From: Aeromonas allosaccharophila
Lineage (GTDB): Bacteria; Pseudomonadota; Gammaproteobacteria; Enterobacterales; Aeromonadaceae
Length of the DNA: 64,000 nt
Reading direction: 5' to 3'
Assembly (NCBI RefSeq): GCF_000819685.1
Contig: NZ_CDBR01000093.1
Span: 1 to 64,000, forward strand
Under the pieces are notes generated by a model. The model was given only the letters and a program-made list of their open reading frames with translations, had not been told where the DNA came from and made no database searches. The position numbers and the translations under genes were made by a program. This document shows, one piece after another, positions 23,820 through 34,183 of the stretch. Position 1 is the stretch's first letter; the number at the start of each line of letters is the position of its first letter.

Positions 23820-24770
23820 ATGAGTCTTTTTCTGGATTTTGAACAGCCGATTGCCGAGTTGCAGGCGCAGATTGATGAACTCAAACATGTGAGTGAAGGC
23901 AATCACGCCGTGGATCTGAAAGACGAGATCCGCCGGCTGGAGAAGAAAAACGAAGAGCTGACCAAGAAGATCTTCGGTGATCTGGGTGCCTGGCAGGTAT
24001 CCCAGATGGCGCGTCATCCCCAGCGCCCCTACACCTTTGACTATATCGAGCATATCTTCACCGATTTCGACGAGTTGGCTGGCGATCGCGCCTATGCCGA
24101 TGACAAGGCTATCGTCGGCGGCATCGCCCGTCTCGATGGTGAGCCGGTGATGGTGATTGGTCACCAGAAGGGTCGCGAGACCAAAGAGAAGATCAAGCGC
24201 AACTTCGGCATGCCGCGTCCGGAAGGATACCGCAAGGCCCTGCGTCTGATGGAGATGGCCGAGCGCTTCAAGATGCCGATCATCACCTTTATCGACACCC
24301 CGGGCGCCTACCCCGGCGTCGGTGCCGAAGAGCGTGGTCAGTCCGAAGCGATTGCCCGCAACCTGAAAGTGATGGCCGGTCTGACCGTGCCGGTGGTCTG
24401 CACCGTGATCGGTGAGGGCGGTTCAGGTGGTGCGCTGGCCATCGGTGTGGGGGATCGCGTCAACATGCTGCAGTACTCCACCTACTCCGTCATCTCGCCG
24501 GAAGGGTGTGCCTCCATCCTGTGGAAGAGCGCTGACAAGGCCTCCGTAGCTGCCGAAGCAATGGGCATTACTGCCCAGCGTCTGAAAGAGCTGAAACTCA
24601 TCGACAATATCGTCGAGGAGCCGCTCGGCGGCGCCCACCGCGACGTGGAAAAGATGGCCAAGCGTCTGAAAGACCGCATTCAGCAGGATCTGAACGCCCT
24701 GCGTCCGCTCGAGACCGAGCAACTGCTGGAACAGCGCTACCAGCGTCTGCTGGGCTACGGCTACTGCTAA
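23820..24770 (+). CDS. accA: acetyl-CoA carboxylase carboxyltransferase subunit alpha
   Basis: AccA, with AccD, transfers CO2 from carboxybiotin to acetyl-CoA, the first step of fatty acid synthesis. The 316-residue product starts [21 protein letters not shown]. It shows the crotonase-fold carboxyltransferase motifs [20 protein letters not shown] and [20 protein letters not shown], and [14 protein letters not shown]. It ends the long plus-strand cluster and is followed by a strong terminator. Confidence 0.98.
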   Translation: MSLFLDFEQPIAELQAQIDELKHVSEGNHAVDLKDEIRRLEKKNEELTKKIFGDLGAWQVSQMARHPQRPYTFDYIEHIFTDFDELAGDRAYADDKAIVGGIARLDGEPVMVIGHQKGRETKEKIKRNFGMPRPEGYRKALRLMEMAERFKMPIITFIDTPGAYPGVGAEERGQSEAIARNLKVMAGLTVPVVCTVIGEGGSGGALAIGVGDRVNMLQYSTYSVISPEGCASILWKSADKASVAAEAMGITAQRLKELKLIDNIVEEPLGGAHRDVEKMAKRLKDRIQQDLNALRPLETEQLLEQRYQRLLGYGYC

Positions 24771-24795
24771 ACGCAGCCTGACCTTGAGCATCCAG

Positions 24796-24824
24796 GCCCC
24801 CGTCATCGACGGGGGCTTTTTATT
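24796..24824 (+). terminator. terminator after accA
   Basis: GCCCCCGTC (24796-24804), loop ATC, GACGGGGGC (24808-24816), then TTTTTATT. A textbook intrinsic terminator closing the rpsB-accA cluster. Confidence 0.9.
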
Positions 24825-25057
24825 GCTGATGGCCTGTCTTGCGGTGAGTGCCCCAACACGCCCTGAAACGGCGCAGGTCTGCATTCGCGGGTGAGGGGAG
24901 GGGGTGGTATGCCATGCCGTTGGCGAGGGCGGTCAGGGAGCATGAAGAGGAGGGCTGCACGCGTTGTCTGTCGTCGGTCTGTCTCGTGTCTGCAGCATCC
25001 CGTGGCATCGCTCGCGCTGGCATGACCAGCCGCTTTAATCATCCGATGTCGGCATAA
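24825..25057. other. non-coding stretch between accA and the DUF3545 gene
   Basis: Between the accA terminator and the next terminator lie about 230 GC-rich bases. Short open frames exist on both strands (for example 24848-25057 plus), but they have no ribosome site or recognisable product. I see nothing functional here. Confidence 0.5.
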
Positions 25058-25087
25058 AAAAGCGCCCCGGCTGTGCGGGGCGCTTTT
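25058..25087 (-). terminator. terminator after the DUF3545 gene
   Basis: AAAAGCGCCCCG (25058-25069), loop GCTGTG, CGGGGCGCTTTT (25076-25087). A 12-bp perfect stem with A and T tails, usable in both directions. Confidence 0.9.
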
Positions 25088-25104
25088 ACAGATGTCTGGC
25101 GGTA

Positions 25105-25287
25105 TTACAGTTCAATCTCGTCTGTAAGACCTTCATAGGCGATATCGATGGATTGCAGCTCCTTCTGCAGGCGGTGCTTGTCTTTCAACGCCTCGATCTC
25201 ACGCCATTTACGTTTCTTTCCCGTTGTCCCGCGGCTACGCGAACCGAGTTCAACCACCTCGTCATAATCGAAGTTGAACATTTCCAT
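25105..25287 (-). CDS. DUF3545 family small protein
   Basis: A 60-residue acidic-basic protein starting MEMFNFDYDEVVELGSRSRG. The KKRKWREIEALKDKHRLQKE block and acidic tail (YEGLTDEIEL) match the DUF3545 family of Aeromonas, Vibrio and relatives as I remember it. Function unknown; no membrane segment. The start at 25287 is fixed by a near-perfect AAGGAGGG ribosome site four bases upstream, so the 11-residue longer reading is rejected. It has its own terminator and lies alone between accA and talB. Confidence 0.8.
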   Translation of the reverse strand: MEMFNFDYDEVVELGSRSRGTTGKKRKWREIEALKDKHRLQKELQSIDIAYEGLTDEIEL

Positions 25288-25400
25288 GGCTCCCTCCTTG
25301 GTTTTTATCGTTTTCACCACCCGTATAACATAACGAATCTGAAATTAAAACGTTTTCGTGACGACTCTATGACAGAGCTAAAAAAGCCCATGAAAAAAAA

Positions 25401-25430
25401 CCGGGCCCCTTGGTAGGGGCCCGGTTTTTT
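25401..25430 (-). terminator. bidirectional terminator after talB
   Basis: CCGGGCCCCT (25401-25410), loop TGGT, AGGGGCCCGG (25415-25424), flanked by A8 on the left and T6 on the right. Confidence 0.9.
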
Positions 25431-25446
25431 CAGAAAAAAGAACAGA

Positions 25447-26397
25447 TTACAGGCGGCTTGCCAGCATGGTTTCCAGCTTGCCCTGGTCGATGGCGAACAT
25501 GCGGATACCTTCGCCCAGCTTCTCGTGGGCCATGGCGTCCTGGTTCAGTTCCCAGCGGAATTCGGCTTCGGTCATCGGAGTCGGTTTGGCTTTGCGCTCA
25601 CCGGTGTAGTCCAGTTTGCGTACTACGGCGCCTTCGTTCTTGCTCAGCTCTTCCAGCAGGGCCGGGCCAATGGTCAGGCGATCGCAACCAGCCAGTTCCA
25701 GGATCTCGCCGGTGTTGCGGAAGCTGGCGCCCATCACCACGGTCGGGTAGTCGTGCTGCTTGTAGTAGTCATAGATGGCGGTGACGGACACTACGCCCGG
25801 ATCTTCGCTGGCGGTGTAGTCACGGTTGTGCTTGGCCTTGTACCAGTCGAGGATGCGACCCACGAACGGGGAGATCAGGAAGGCACCGGCTTCGGCACAG
25901 GCACGGGCCTGGGCGAAGGAGAACAGCAGGGTCAGGTTGCACTGGATACCCTCTTTCTCCAGTACCTCGGCGGCACGGATGCCTTCCCAGGTGGAGGCCA
26001 GCTTGATCAGAATGCGGTCGTTGCTGATACCCGCTTCGTTGTAGAGACGGATCAGCTTGCGTGCTTTGGCGATGCTGGCAGCGGTATCGAAGGAGAGACG
26101 GGCATCCACTTCGGTGGAGATACGGCCCGGAACGATCTTCAGCACTTCCAGACCGATGTTGACGGCCAGCTTGTCGCCCGCGTCGATGATTTGCTGTGCC
26201 TTGTCCTGGCTCTGGGCTTTGGCCCAGTTGATGGCGTCTTCGATCAGCGGAGCGTACTCGGGGATCTCGGAGGCCTTCAGAACCAGAGAGGGGTTGGTGG
26301 TGGCATCGATGGGCTGATAGCGTTTGATGGCTTCGATATCACCGGTGTCGGCAACAACAGTGGTCAGGGCTTTCAGCTGGGTTAATTTATCGGCCAT
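25447..26397 (-). CDS. talB: transaldolase
   Basis: Transaldolase moves a dihydroxyacetone unit between sedoheptulose 7-phosphate and glyceraldehyde 3-phosphate in the non-oxidative pentose phosphate pathway, the partner reaction of tkt at 49.3 kb. The 316-residue class I enzyme (E. coli TalB 317) starts [20 protein letters not shown]. The Schiff-base lysine lies in [29 protein letters not shown] and [12 protein letters not shown] are also conserved. High-expression codon use. The start is 26397 rather than 26409 by family alignment. Confidence 0.97.
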   Translation of the reverse strand: MADKLTQLKALTTVVADTGDIEAIKRYQPIDATTNPSLVLKASEIPEYAPLIEDAINWAKAQSQDKAQQIIDAGDKLAVNIGLEVLKIVPGRISTEVDARLSFDTAASIAKARKLIRLYNEAGISNDRILIKLASTWEGIRAAEVLEKEGIQCNLTLLFSFAQARACAEAGAFLISPFVGRILDWYKAKHNRDYTASEDPGVVSVTAIYDYYKQHDYPTVVMGASFRNTGEILELAGCDRLTIGPALLEELSKNEGAVVRKLDYTGERKAKPTPMTEAEFRWELNQDAMAHEKLGEGIRMFAIDQGKLETMLASRL

Positions 26398-26711
26398 AGC
26401 GAATATCATCTCTTAATGAGGGAATCATCCCTGGGTTGCGGGCTTGAGACGGTGGTTCTGAAATAAAATTACAGGATCTTGGTGCCTCAGGCTCAGAAAA
26501 GCGCGATGGGGGCGGCCCATCGTCATTGCCTGCCTAATTAATACTTATGTGGTGCATCCTGCAATAGGGGCGCTTGGTTGTTAAATATTCAGGCTGGCCA
26601 TTCATTCCGTTTCAATGAGCTAAAGCTGATGATTTATAAGGTTTTTTATCTTGTTTTTGCAGGTTTTTCCGGTTTGCTTCCGGCTCAACTTTTTTAGCCA
26701 ATATCCATATT

Positions 26712-26727
26712 TGTGTCGTCGATCACA
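26712..26727. promoter_or_regulatory. CRP-like palindrome upstream of talB and alsT
   Basis: TGTGTCGTCGATCACA is TGTGt-N6-TCACA, one mismatch from the CRP core, within a wider ATTTGTG...CACAAAT symmetry. It is over 300 bp from either gene start, so its target is unclear. Confidence 0.45.
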
Positions 26728-26966
26728 CAAATTGTCCTGTTGCGTACTTGAAATTTAATTACAGAGAAAACGTTTGGCGAAATATCCCCGTTTGAAAGCC
26801 ATTTCAGGCAAGCGTTTGCGTTTTCGGATAACTCATCAGGGATATATCAAACTGGTTCTCTTATGGGGCTTAATGGTGGCCTGCCTGATTAGATTATTGA
26901 GTTTGTTGAAAGTTTGCGATTTAAATGGAGCTTTATGGGCGTTTACCGTTCGTTTTTTGTGTCCCG

Positions 26967-27010
26967 AGTGATCGGGATCACTATTCCGGGCTCTCCCGCT
27001 GTGCTAGATT
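26967..27010 (+). promoter_or_regulatory. candidate CRP-dependent promoter of alsT
   Basis: AGTGATCGGGATCACT (26967-26982) is a perfect 7-bp palindrome around GG and fits the CRP consensus core GTGATC-N2-GATCAC. An extended -10, TGC-TAGATT (27002-27010), follows. The predicted start near 27016-27017 puts the palindrome centre at about -42, the class II activator position. Geometry seen; CRP assignment inferred. Confidence 0.55.
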
Positions 27011-27098
27011 CCGCCCCTTTAGCGAAACGCTAATTAAACGACAGACAGAAAACGGTCAGCGCAGACTGACCATGGATGTGAATAACAACGAGAGAATT

Positions 27099-28529
27099 AT
27101 GGACACCTTGATTGCGATGCTAAACGACCTGATGTGGGGAGCCGTGCTCATCTACCTGCTGATCGGGGTCGGTATCTTCTTCACCTTCAGACTGGGTTTT
27201 ATCCAGATCCGTCACTTTGGCCACATGTTTTCCGTGCTGAAAAACAGCCGCAAATCGGACAACGCGGGCATCTCCTCTTTTCAGGCTCTCTGTACCAGCC
27301 TCGCCGCCCGTGTCGGCACCGGCAACCTGGCCGGTGTGGCCGTCGCCATCTATCTGGGTGGCCCCGGCGCCATCTTCTGGATGTGGCTGATTGCCTTTAT
27401 CGGCATGGCGACCGCTTTCGTCGAAAGCACCCTGGCCCAGCTCTACAAGGTCAAGGATGAGGATGGCAACTACCGTGGTGGCCCTGCCTACTACATGGAA
27501 AAGGGCCTCGGCATGCGCTGGATGGGGGTGCTGTTCTCCCTCTGTCTGATCCTGGCTTTCGGTCTGGTGTTCAACGCGGTGCAGGCCAACTCCATCAGTC
27601 TGGCAATGAAGGTAGCATTTGGCATTCCTGACTGGGTCAGCGGGCTGGCGCTGGTGGCGCTCTCCGGCCTGATTATCTTCGGCGGCATTCGTGGCATCGC
27701 CCGTTTTGCCGAGCTGGTGGTGCCCTTCATGGCACTGGCTTACATCCTGCTGGCGCTGGTGATCGTTGCGATGAACATCACCGAGCTACCCCATGTCTTC
27801 ATGCTGATCATCAAGTCCGCCTTCGGGATTGAGCAGGCTGGCTCAGGTGCGCTCGGTTATGCCATCTCCCAGGCGATGATCAACGGTATCAAGCGCGGTC
27901 TCTTCTCCAACGAAGCGGGGATGGGCTCTGCGCCCAACGCTGCGGCCACTGCCACTCCCTATCCGCCGCACCCGGCCTCTCAGGGTTATGTGCAGATGCT
28001 GGGGGTCTTTATGGACACCATCGTCATCTGCAGCTGTACCGCCGCCATCATCCTGATGTCCGGTCAGTTCGAGCCGGGTTCCGGCGTGACCGGTGTCGAG
28101 CTGACCCAGCGGGCGCTCTCCTCCCAGATTGGCAGCGGTGGCAACATCTTCATTGCGGCGGCCATCTTCTTCTTCGCCTTCACCTCTATCGTGGCGAACT
28201 ACTCCTATGCCGAGACCAATCTGGTGTTCCTCGAGCACAACCACAAGGGCGGCCTGATGCTGTTCCGGGTGTTCGTGCTGGGGATGGTGATGTTCGGCGC
28301 CGTGGGTGAGTTGCCGATTGTGTGGGCCATGGCGGATGTCTCCATGGGGCTGATGGCCATCGTCAACCTGGTGGCGATCCTGCTGCTCTCCAGCGTCGCC
28401 ATCAAGCTGGCCAAGGATTACAACGACCAGCTCCGGCTGGGCAAGGTGCCCACCTTCGATGCTAACAAGTACCCCGAGATCCGCTCCCAGCTGGAAGAGG
28501 GGATCTGGGACAATCCGACCAAAAAATAA
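27099..28529 (+). CDS. AGCS family sodium:alanine/glycine symporter
   Basis: An integral membrane symporter of the alanine or glycine:cation symporter family (AlsT/DagA/CycA-like Na+ symporters), importing small amino acids. About 10-11 hydrophobic helices span the 476 residues. Family motifs include SSFQALCTSLAARVGTGNLAGVA near residue 60, GGPGAIFWMW and KRGLFSNEAGMGSAPNAAAT. I chose ATG 27099 (MDTLIAMLNDL) with GAGAG upstream; ATG 27072 is a possible alternative, while the much longer frame from 26925 runs through the promoter. It is followed by a strong terminator. Confidence 0.93.
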   Translation: MDTLIAMLNDLMWGAVLIYLLIGVGIFFTFRLGFIQIRHFGHMFSVLKNSRKSDNAGISSFQALCTSLAARVGTGNLAGVAVAIYLGGPGAIFWMWLIAFIGMATAFVESTLAQLYKVKDEDGNYRGGPAYYMEKGLGMRWMGVLFSLCLILAFGLVFNAVQANSISLAMKVAFGIPDWVSGLALVALSGLIIFGGIRGIARFAELVVPFMALAYILLALVIVAMNITELPHVFMLIIKSAFGIEQAGSGALGYAISQAMINGIKRGLFSNEAGMGSAPNAAATATPYPPHPASQGYVQMLGVFMDTIVICSCTAAIILMSGQFEPGSGVTGVELTQRALSSQIGSGGNIFIAAAIFFFAFTSIVANYSYAETNLVFLEHNHKGGLMLFRVFVLGMVMFGAVGELPIVWAMADVSMGLMAIVNLVAILLLSSVAIKLAKDYNDQLRLGKVPTFDANKYPEIRSQLEEGIWDNPTKK

Positions 28530-28563
28530 CAAGCGGTGAGTCAGACCTCTTGATTAAAACCTG

Positions 28564-28597
28564 AAGGGGGGAGCCGGTGGCTCCCCCCTTCTTTTAT
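28564..28597 (+). terminator. terminator after alsT, overlapping the tgpA end
   Basis: AAGGGGGGAGCC (28564-28575), loop GGT, GGCTCCCCCCTT (28579-28590), then CTTTTAT. The T run overlaps the stop of the convergent transglutaminase gene. Confidence 0.88.
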
Positions 28598-30609
28598 GGC
28601 GCACTCGTTGGCTGTTGATCCCAGCGCTGGGCGAGCTGTCTGATACGCCGTCGTAACTGGCACCAGCAGCGCCCTTGTTGCCGGTCGTTGAGGGGGGCAT
28701 AACGCCAGCGGCGATAGAGCCACGCACTCTTTAGCAGGGGATGGGCAAGGTCGGGACGCAGCCGTGCCAGCCGCTCGCACCATGCCCCCATGCTCTCGGC
28801 GGGCTGGGGTGGGTAGCCACTGCGTTTGCCCCGTTTGAGCAGGGGCTGCCAGATACGCCGCTCGGGCGGCAGGCGGGCGGGCAACAGCAGGGGCAGGCTC
28901 ACCAGCAGGGCGACCAGCATCAGGCTGGCGAGGATCAACCAAGGTGTGTGTACCGCCAGTGCAGGCCAGCGCAGACCGATTTGCTGCCAGAGCTGGCCCG
29001 CATCGTAACCAATCACCCAGCGACTCCACTGGTAGTCGATATTGTTGCCCCACCAGCGCAGCTGATTGAGCAGGGCCCAGTTGCGATAACGCTGCAAAGC
29101 GAGCGGGTCGGCGGCGGTAAACTCGTCGCTCAGGGCCTCCCTCACGCCGCCCTCAATGCGTTCAGGCGCCACCGCCGCGGTGGGATCTACTCGCCGCCAC
29201 TCTCCCCTTTCATCGAGATACTCCACCCAGGCGTGAGCATCGAACTGGTGTACCGCCAGATAGTTGCCTCTGGGATTCCACTCGCCGCCGAGATAACCGG
29301 TGACCAGCCGTGCCGGAATACTGGCAGCGCGCAGCACGAAGGCAGTCGCCATGGCGTAGTGGCCGCAAAAGCCCTGCCTGGTATCGAACAGGAACTCATC
29401 CACCCCGTCACGGCCAAGTTGTGGCGGGGTCAGAGAGTAGTAATAGGATTGGCTGCGAAACTGCGCGAGCAGGGCGGCGACCAGCGCAGCGCGATCCGGA
29501 TGGCGTGCAGCCAGCGCCTGGCCGTGAGCTCGCGCTCTCGGGTTGCCCCCGGCTGGCAGTTGCAGGTTGCGCTGGGCGGCTTGGCGATCATCCTCGGGCT
29601 GCGCTTCGCCGCGGCCGATGCGATAGCGGATCGCCACCTCGCCGCTCCCCTGCCGATAGAGGGTGTCGATGGGGGTGAGCAGCACCGGACCCGCCAGCAG
29701 GCGTGGTTCACTGAGGGCAAAGGCCCAGCGGTGGCGCTGGGGCTCGGCAATCACCTCGTAGCTTCCGGCAGGTAACGAACTATCTGCACGTTGATTGTTG
29801 GCCTGTGAAGAGGACGCCAGAAGGGTGAGCCCGGTTTGCACCGGCACCGTCCGCTGCCACGCCTTGACCTCGGGACTCAGCAGCCAGCGCTGGCCATCGA
29901 ACACCTCCTGCCGCATCACCGGAAAGTAGCGCTCGCGGGCCGGAGGCGGGCCATCGGCAAAGGTGACCCGAAACGCCAGTTCCGATGAGTTGACCAGTTC
30001 GTTGATATCGCTAGGGGCCAGCTCTTCCGAGAGCCCCGAGAGGGCGCGGCTGGTGGTGGGCATCTGCCAGAGGGGTGGGAGCCTTGGCAGCAGCAAAAAT
30101 AGAGTGATAAGCAGGGGAAGCGCCAGCAGCAGGGCGCCACCCGCGCTGCGCCAAGGCCGTTTCTGCTCGGGGGCGATGGCGGCGACCAGCGTGGTCACCG
30201 CCAGCCAGAGTGCCACCGCCATCCCGGCCGTCCAGCCGATACTTTGCCGCTGCACCAGCGCTAGCGCAATCAGAAAGAAGGCGAGCAGCAGCACCAGCTC
30301 GATATCCCGTTCGCGCCGCACCTCGATCATCTTCAGGCTATAGCCTAGCCAGAGCAGATTGATAAGGGCGGGCAGGGTGCCCAATGTGCGCCACTGCAGC
30401 CCCAGCAACACTAAGGTAGTGATGGCCAGCAGTGCTAACCAGCGCGCCGGAATGGGCGGCCAGCCGCGCCACAGCATCATGGCCCGGACGCAGAGGGTAG
30501 CGGCGCTTACCGCCACCACCCAGAGCTGCAACTGGGGCCAGAGCGCTGCGACCAGCAGCAGCTGTTGCAGGGCGATGAGTGGCAGCAGGCGGCGGTTATC
30601 GAGCTGCAT
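28594..30609 (-). CDS. TgpA-like membrane transglutaminase (DUF3488 and DUF4129 type)
   Basis: A 671-residue membrane protein. The N-terminal third has 6-7 hydrophobic helices (DUF3488/TgpA_N type). A periplasmic transglutaminase-like domain follows (about 390-510) with an intact Cys-His-Asp triad in TRQGFCGHYAMA, FDAHAWVEY and RRVDPTAAV. A further membrane helix and a C-terminal cytosolic segment with conserved Trp and Arg end the protein. The family resembles TgpA of Pseudomonas aeruginosa; the substrate is unknown. The start overlaps the DUF58 gene by 14 nt, so it is the last gene of the moxR-DUF58-tgpA operon. Start M at 30609 chosen by family alignment. Confidence 0.9.
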   Translation of the reverse strand: MQLDNRRLLPLIALQQLLLVAALWPQLQLWVVAVSAATLCVRAMMLWRGWPPIPARWLALLAITTLVLLGLQWRTLGTLPALINLLWLGYSLKMIEVRRERDIELVLLLAFFLIALALVQRQSIGWTAGMAVALWLAVTTLVAAIAPEQKRPWRSAGGALLLALPLLITLFLLLPRLPPLWQMPTTSRALSGLSEELAPSDINELVNSSELAFRVTFADGPPPARERYFPVMRQEVFDGQRWLLSPEVKAWQRTVPVQTGLTLLASSSQANNQRADSSLPAGSYEVIAEPQRHRWAFALSEPRLLAGPVLLTPIDTLYRQGSGEVAIRYRIGRGEAQPEDDRQAAQRNLQLPAGGNPRARAHGQALAARHPDRAALVAALLAQFRSQSYYYSLTPPQLGRDGVDEFLFDTRQGFCGHYAMATAFVLRAASIPARLVTGYLGGEWNPRGNYLAVHQFDAHAWVEYLDERGEWRRVDPTAAVAPERIEGGVREALSDEFTAADPLALQRYRNWALLNQLRWWGNNIDYQWSRWVIGYDAGQLWQQIGLRWPALAVHTPWLILASLMLVALLVSLPLLLPARLPPERRIWQPLLKRGKRSGYPPQPAESMGAWCERLARLRPDLAHPLLKSAWLYRRWRYAPLNDRQQGRCWCQLRRRIRQLAQRWDQQPTSAP

Positions 30610-31591
30610 CCCGTGTGCTCTTCGGTGGTGTCGCATCGAATCGGGCCAGTGCCAGCAGGCAGCGCTGCACAAAGGCGGCGCCGCTATCAGGCCCCAGCGT
30701 CTGGTTTGCCAGCGTCAGGGTGAAGGGGATACCCCGCTTGCCGTAATCGGCGCACCACCAGGCGAGCACCGCCAGCCGCTGCTCCAGATCCCCACCTGCG
30801 ACCCGCTGCAAGGTGAGGTGAGTATCATCCTGCAGCGGTTCATGGAACTGCTTGGTCAGCAGGCCGCGCCCCTGCGCGAGTTGCTTCCAGGCGACCCGGC
30901 TCAGGGGCTCGCCGGTTTGGTGTGTCCGCAGGGTATCAAAGTCACCGAGGGGGGCCGGAGCCGGCTGGCCCTGATGACCCTCGCTTTCGGTCGCATGTTC
31001 CCCTCTTAGCGCCCCGAACGCCGGTTTGGGGGCGAGCCAGCCTTCCAGCTGCAGATCCAGCAGGGACCAGCAGCGAAACAGGCCGAGGGGGTAGCGGCTC
31101 TCGACCCGCAATCGGCCAAGGGGCAATGGCCCACGGCGCGAGCCCGATACCGGCAGGATCAAGGTGCGGGGCACAGCGTCGGCCTGTCTCAGCCAGAGGG
31201 TCCCTTCGTTGAGGCTAAAACGGAGCGCCAGCACCGGACGCCGGCTCTGAACCAAGATACGGATAGGAAGCTGGCTACCTGCTTCCCCCAGTACCAGCGG
31301 GCCACCCAGCAGCTCCAGCCCCAGCAGGTTGCGATGGGTGAGCCACATGGCGGCCATAAACAGACTGCCGAGACAGTAGGCCACCAGCAGCACCAGATTG
31401 TTCTGGTAGTTGGTGCCGAGCAGATAGATGGCGAGCAGCACCAGCAGATAGAGCAGCCCCATGCGGGTGGGCAGGATAAAGAGGCTGTGAGTCCCTAGGG
31501 TGATCTGGCGGGCCGGGGGAATGCGTCGATCGAGCCAGCGTCGTTGCCAGTTTTCTCTCCTTTGCCGCCAGCGGGTGAACAAGGTGCTCAT
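30596..31591 (-). CDS. DUF58 domain protein
   Basis: A 331-residue protein with two N-terminal membrane helices (about 42-85: MGLLYLLVLLAIYLLG and a following segment) and a DUF58 domain near the C-terminus, seen as DFDTLRTHQTGEPLSRVAWK with the usual GRGLLTKQF. DUF58 proteins resemble vWA-type folds and always travel with MoxR ATPases. Together they are thought to act as a chaperone-like or envelope-stress system, but the precise role is unknown. The start overlaps the moxR stop by one base (TGATG). Confidence 0.9.
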   Translation of the reverse strand: MSTLFTRWRQRRENWQRRWLDRRIPPARQITLGTHSLFILPTRMGLLYLLVLLAIYLLGTNYQNNLVLLVAYCLGSLFMAAMWLTHRNLLGLELLGGPLVLGEAGSQLPIRILVQSRRPVLALRFSLNEGTLWLRQADAVPRTLILPVSGSRRGPLPLGRLRVESRYPLGLFRCWSLLDLQLEGWLAPKPAFGALRGEHATESEGHQGQPAPAPLGDFDTLRTHQTGEPLSRVAWKQLAQGRGLLTKQFHEPLQDDTHLTLQRVAGGDLEQRLAVLAWWCADYGKRGIPFTLTLANQTLGPDSGAAFVQRCLLALARFDATPPKSTRDAAR

Positions 31592-32523
31592 CAGGGATGG
31601 TCCGGATCGACCTTGGCCAGCAACCGCTGGCTCAGGGGGCAGGCTTCGCCATGCTGCACGCCGAAGCTGCCCCGCAGCCGATGTTCGGCCACATAGGGGA
31701 AGACCGCCTGCACATCCTCCACCGTGACGAAGCGCCGCCCGGCTACCAGCGCCCAGGCCCGGCTCACCGCCAACAAGGTCTGGGCCGCCCGGGGGGAGAG
31801 GGGCTGTGGCAGATCCCCATCAAAGCGGCTCTGGTGCACCAGCGCCAGCAGGTAGTCGAGGGTGGCATCGGAAACATGGATGGCATCCCCCTCCGCTTGC
31901 AGGGCGGCGAGTCCGGCGCCATCCAGCATGGCGGACAAGGGGCCACTCGGCTGGTGGCCGCGCAGCAACTGGCGCTCCGCCTCTCGCGGTGGAAAACCCA
32001 AAGAGAGTCGCACGGCGAAGCGGTCGAGCTGGGACTCCGGCAGCGGATAGGTACCCGCCTGATCCGCCGGATTCTGGGTGGCGATGACGAAAAACGGATC
32101 GGGGAGGGGATGGGTGTGCCCCTCAATGCTCACCTTGCCTTCGGCCATCGCCTCCAGCAGGGCGCTCTGCACCTTGGGGCTGGCGCGGTTGATCTCGTCA
32201 GCCAGCAGCACCTGGGTGAAGATGGGGCCGGGGTGAAAGCGAAATGTTTGCTGCTGGGGGTCAAAGATCTGCAGCCCAAGCAGGTCGGCGGGCAGCAGAT
32301 CGGCGGTGAACTGCATCCGCCGGCATGCAAGCCCCAGCACCTGCGCCAGCGCGTGGGCCAGGGTAGTCTTGCCCATGCCGGGCAGATCCTCGATCAGCAG
32401 ATGACCGCGCGCCAGCAGCGTCACCAACGCGATTTTCAGCTGTAGCGGCTTGCCCAGAATGACTCGCTCCAGTGCCGCCAGCACCGCCGTGATGTGCTCT
32501 TGTGATCTCACTTGCACCTCCAT
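31591..32523 (-). CDS. MoxR family AAA+ ATPase
   Basis: A 310-residue MoxR-type AAA+ ATPase, the first gene of a three-gene operon with DUF58 and transglutaminase genes. Walker A is DLPGMGKTT (about residues 45-53), Walker B LLADEINRASPKVQ, sensor 1 FVIATQNPAD, and the arginine-finger region ESQLDRFAVRL. MoxR ATPases are proposed to remodel partner proteins, often vWA or DUF58 proteins. It is divergent from ampC, so the 187-nt gap holds both promoters. Confidence 0.92.
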   Translation of the reverse strand: MEVQVRSQEHITAVLAALERVILGKPLQLKIALVTLLARGHLLIEDLPGMGKTTLAHALAQVLGLACRRMQFTADLLPADLLGLQIFDPQQQTFRFHPGPIFTQVLLADEINRASPKVQSALLEAMAEGKVSIEGHTHPLPDPFFVIATQNPADQAGTYPLPESQLDRFAVRLSLGFPPREAERQLLRGHQPSGPLSAMLDGAGLAALQAEGDAIHVSDATLDYLLALVHQSRFDGDLPQPLSPRAAQTLLAVSRAWALVAGRRFVTVEDVQAVFPYVAEHRLRGSFGVQHGEACPLSQRLLAKVDPDHP

Positions 32524-32623
32524 TTCTCTCTCTGGCTCTTTGGCCCCTACAGCTTATACGCCAGCGAGCAGAGGGAGGGCTCATCGAGCCATAAGCGATG
32601 TAGCCTCGGCCATGTTCCTGTGA

Positions 32624-33859
<1,236 letters not shown>

Positions 33860-33889
33860 TCGGTCGAGCTCAAGGCGTCCACATTTGAC

Positions 33890-33918
33890 AGTGACGCCGG
33901 GGCAACCCCGGCGTCACT
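33890..33918 (+). terminator. strong hairpin after ampC
   Basis: AGTGACGCCGGGG (33890-33902), loop CAA, CCCCGGCGTCACT (33906-33918). A 13-bp perfect stem with no T run on either side. It may protect the mRNA 3' end or terminate weakly. Confidence 0.6.
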
Positions 33919-34183
33919 GCGGGTATGCTCGTCTCCGGTAATCGTGCTGTGGTGGGTTTTGCTGCCTAAATGGCTCGATGGTAGAAACAAAATTTCCTGA
34001 TTGGAATGTACCGATCGCCATCTCTTCACTAGGTGCAGGAGAGGGCCCACCATATAGTTCCCCCCATTGCGGCCCTGTCCGCTGCCATGTTCATTACGTT
34101 CGTTACCACCTTGACCCTGCCCACTCTTCGCCTGTTGCTTCTTTCTGGCGGGGGCTGGCGGGTCAATCTGTTATGGAGCATCC
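33919..34183. other. ampC-mdtL intergenic region
   Basis: Upstream of mdtL, past the ampC hairpin, I see short overlapping open frames (for example 33978-34214 and 34033-34647 plus) that run into mdtL in other frames and have no recognisable product. No clear promoter was identified. Confidence 0.5.

Larger units (their letters stand above)
26398..27098. other. 700-nt talB-alsT divergent regulatory region
   Basis: A long, AT-richer divergent intergenic region. It holds two CRP-like palindromes (26712-26727 and 26967-26982), an extended -10 for the plus-strand transporter, and presumably the talB promoter. A 65-codon frame at 26774-26971 starts with TTG and lacks a ribosome site; I do not call it. 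Confidence 0.6.

Noticed and set aside
24848-25057. 69-codon frame after accA
   Set aside because: No ribosome site and low-complexity Arg/Ala/Glu-rich product with no known family.
26774-26971. 65-codon frame in the talB-alsT gap
   Set aside because: TTG start, no ribosome site, and it overlaps the candidate CRP-dependent promoter.
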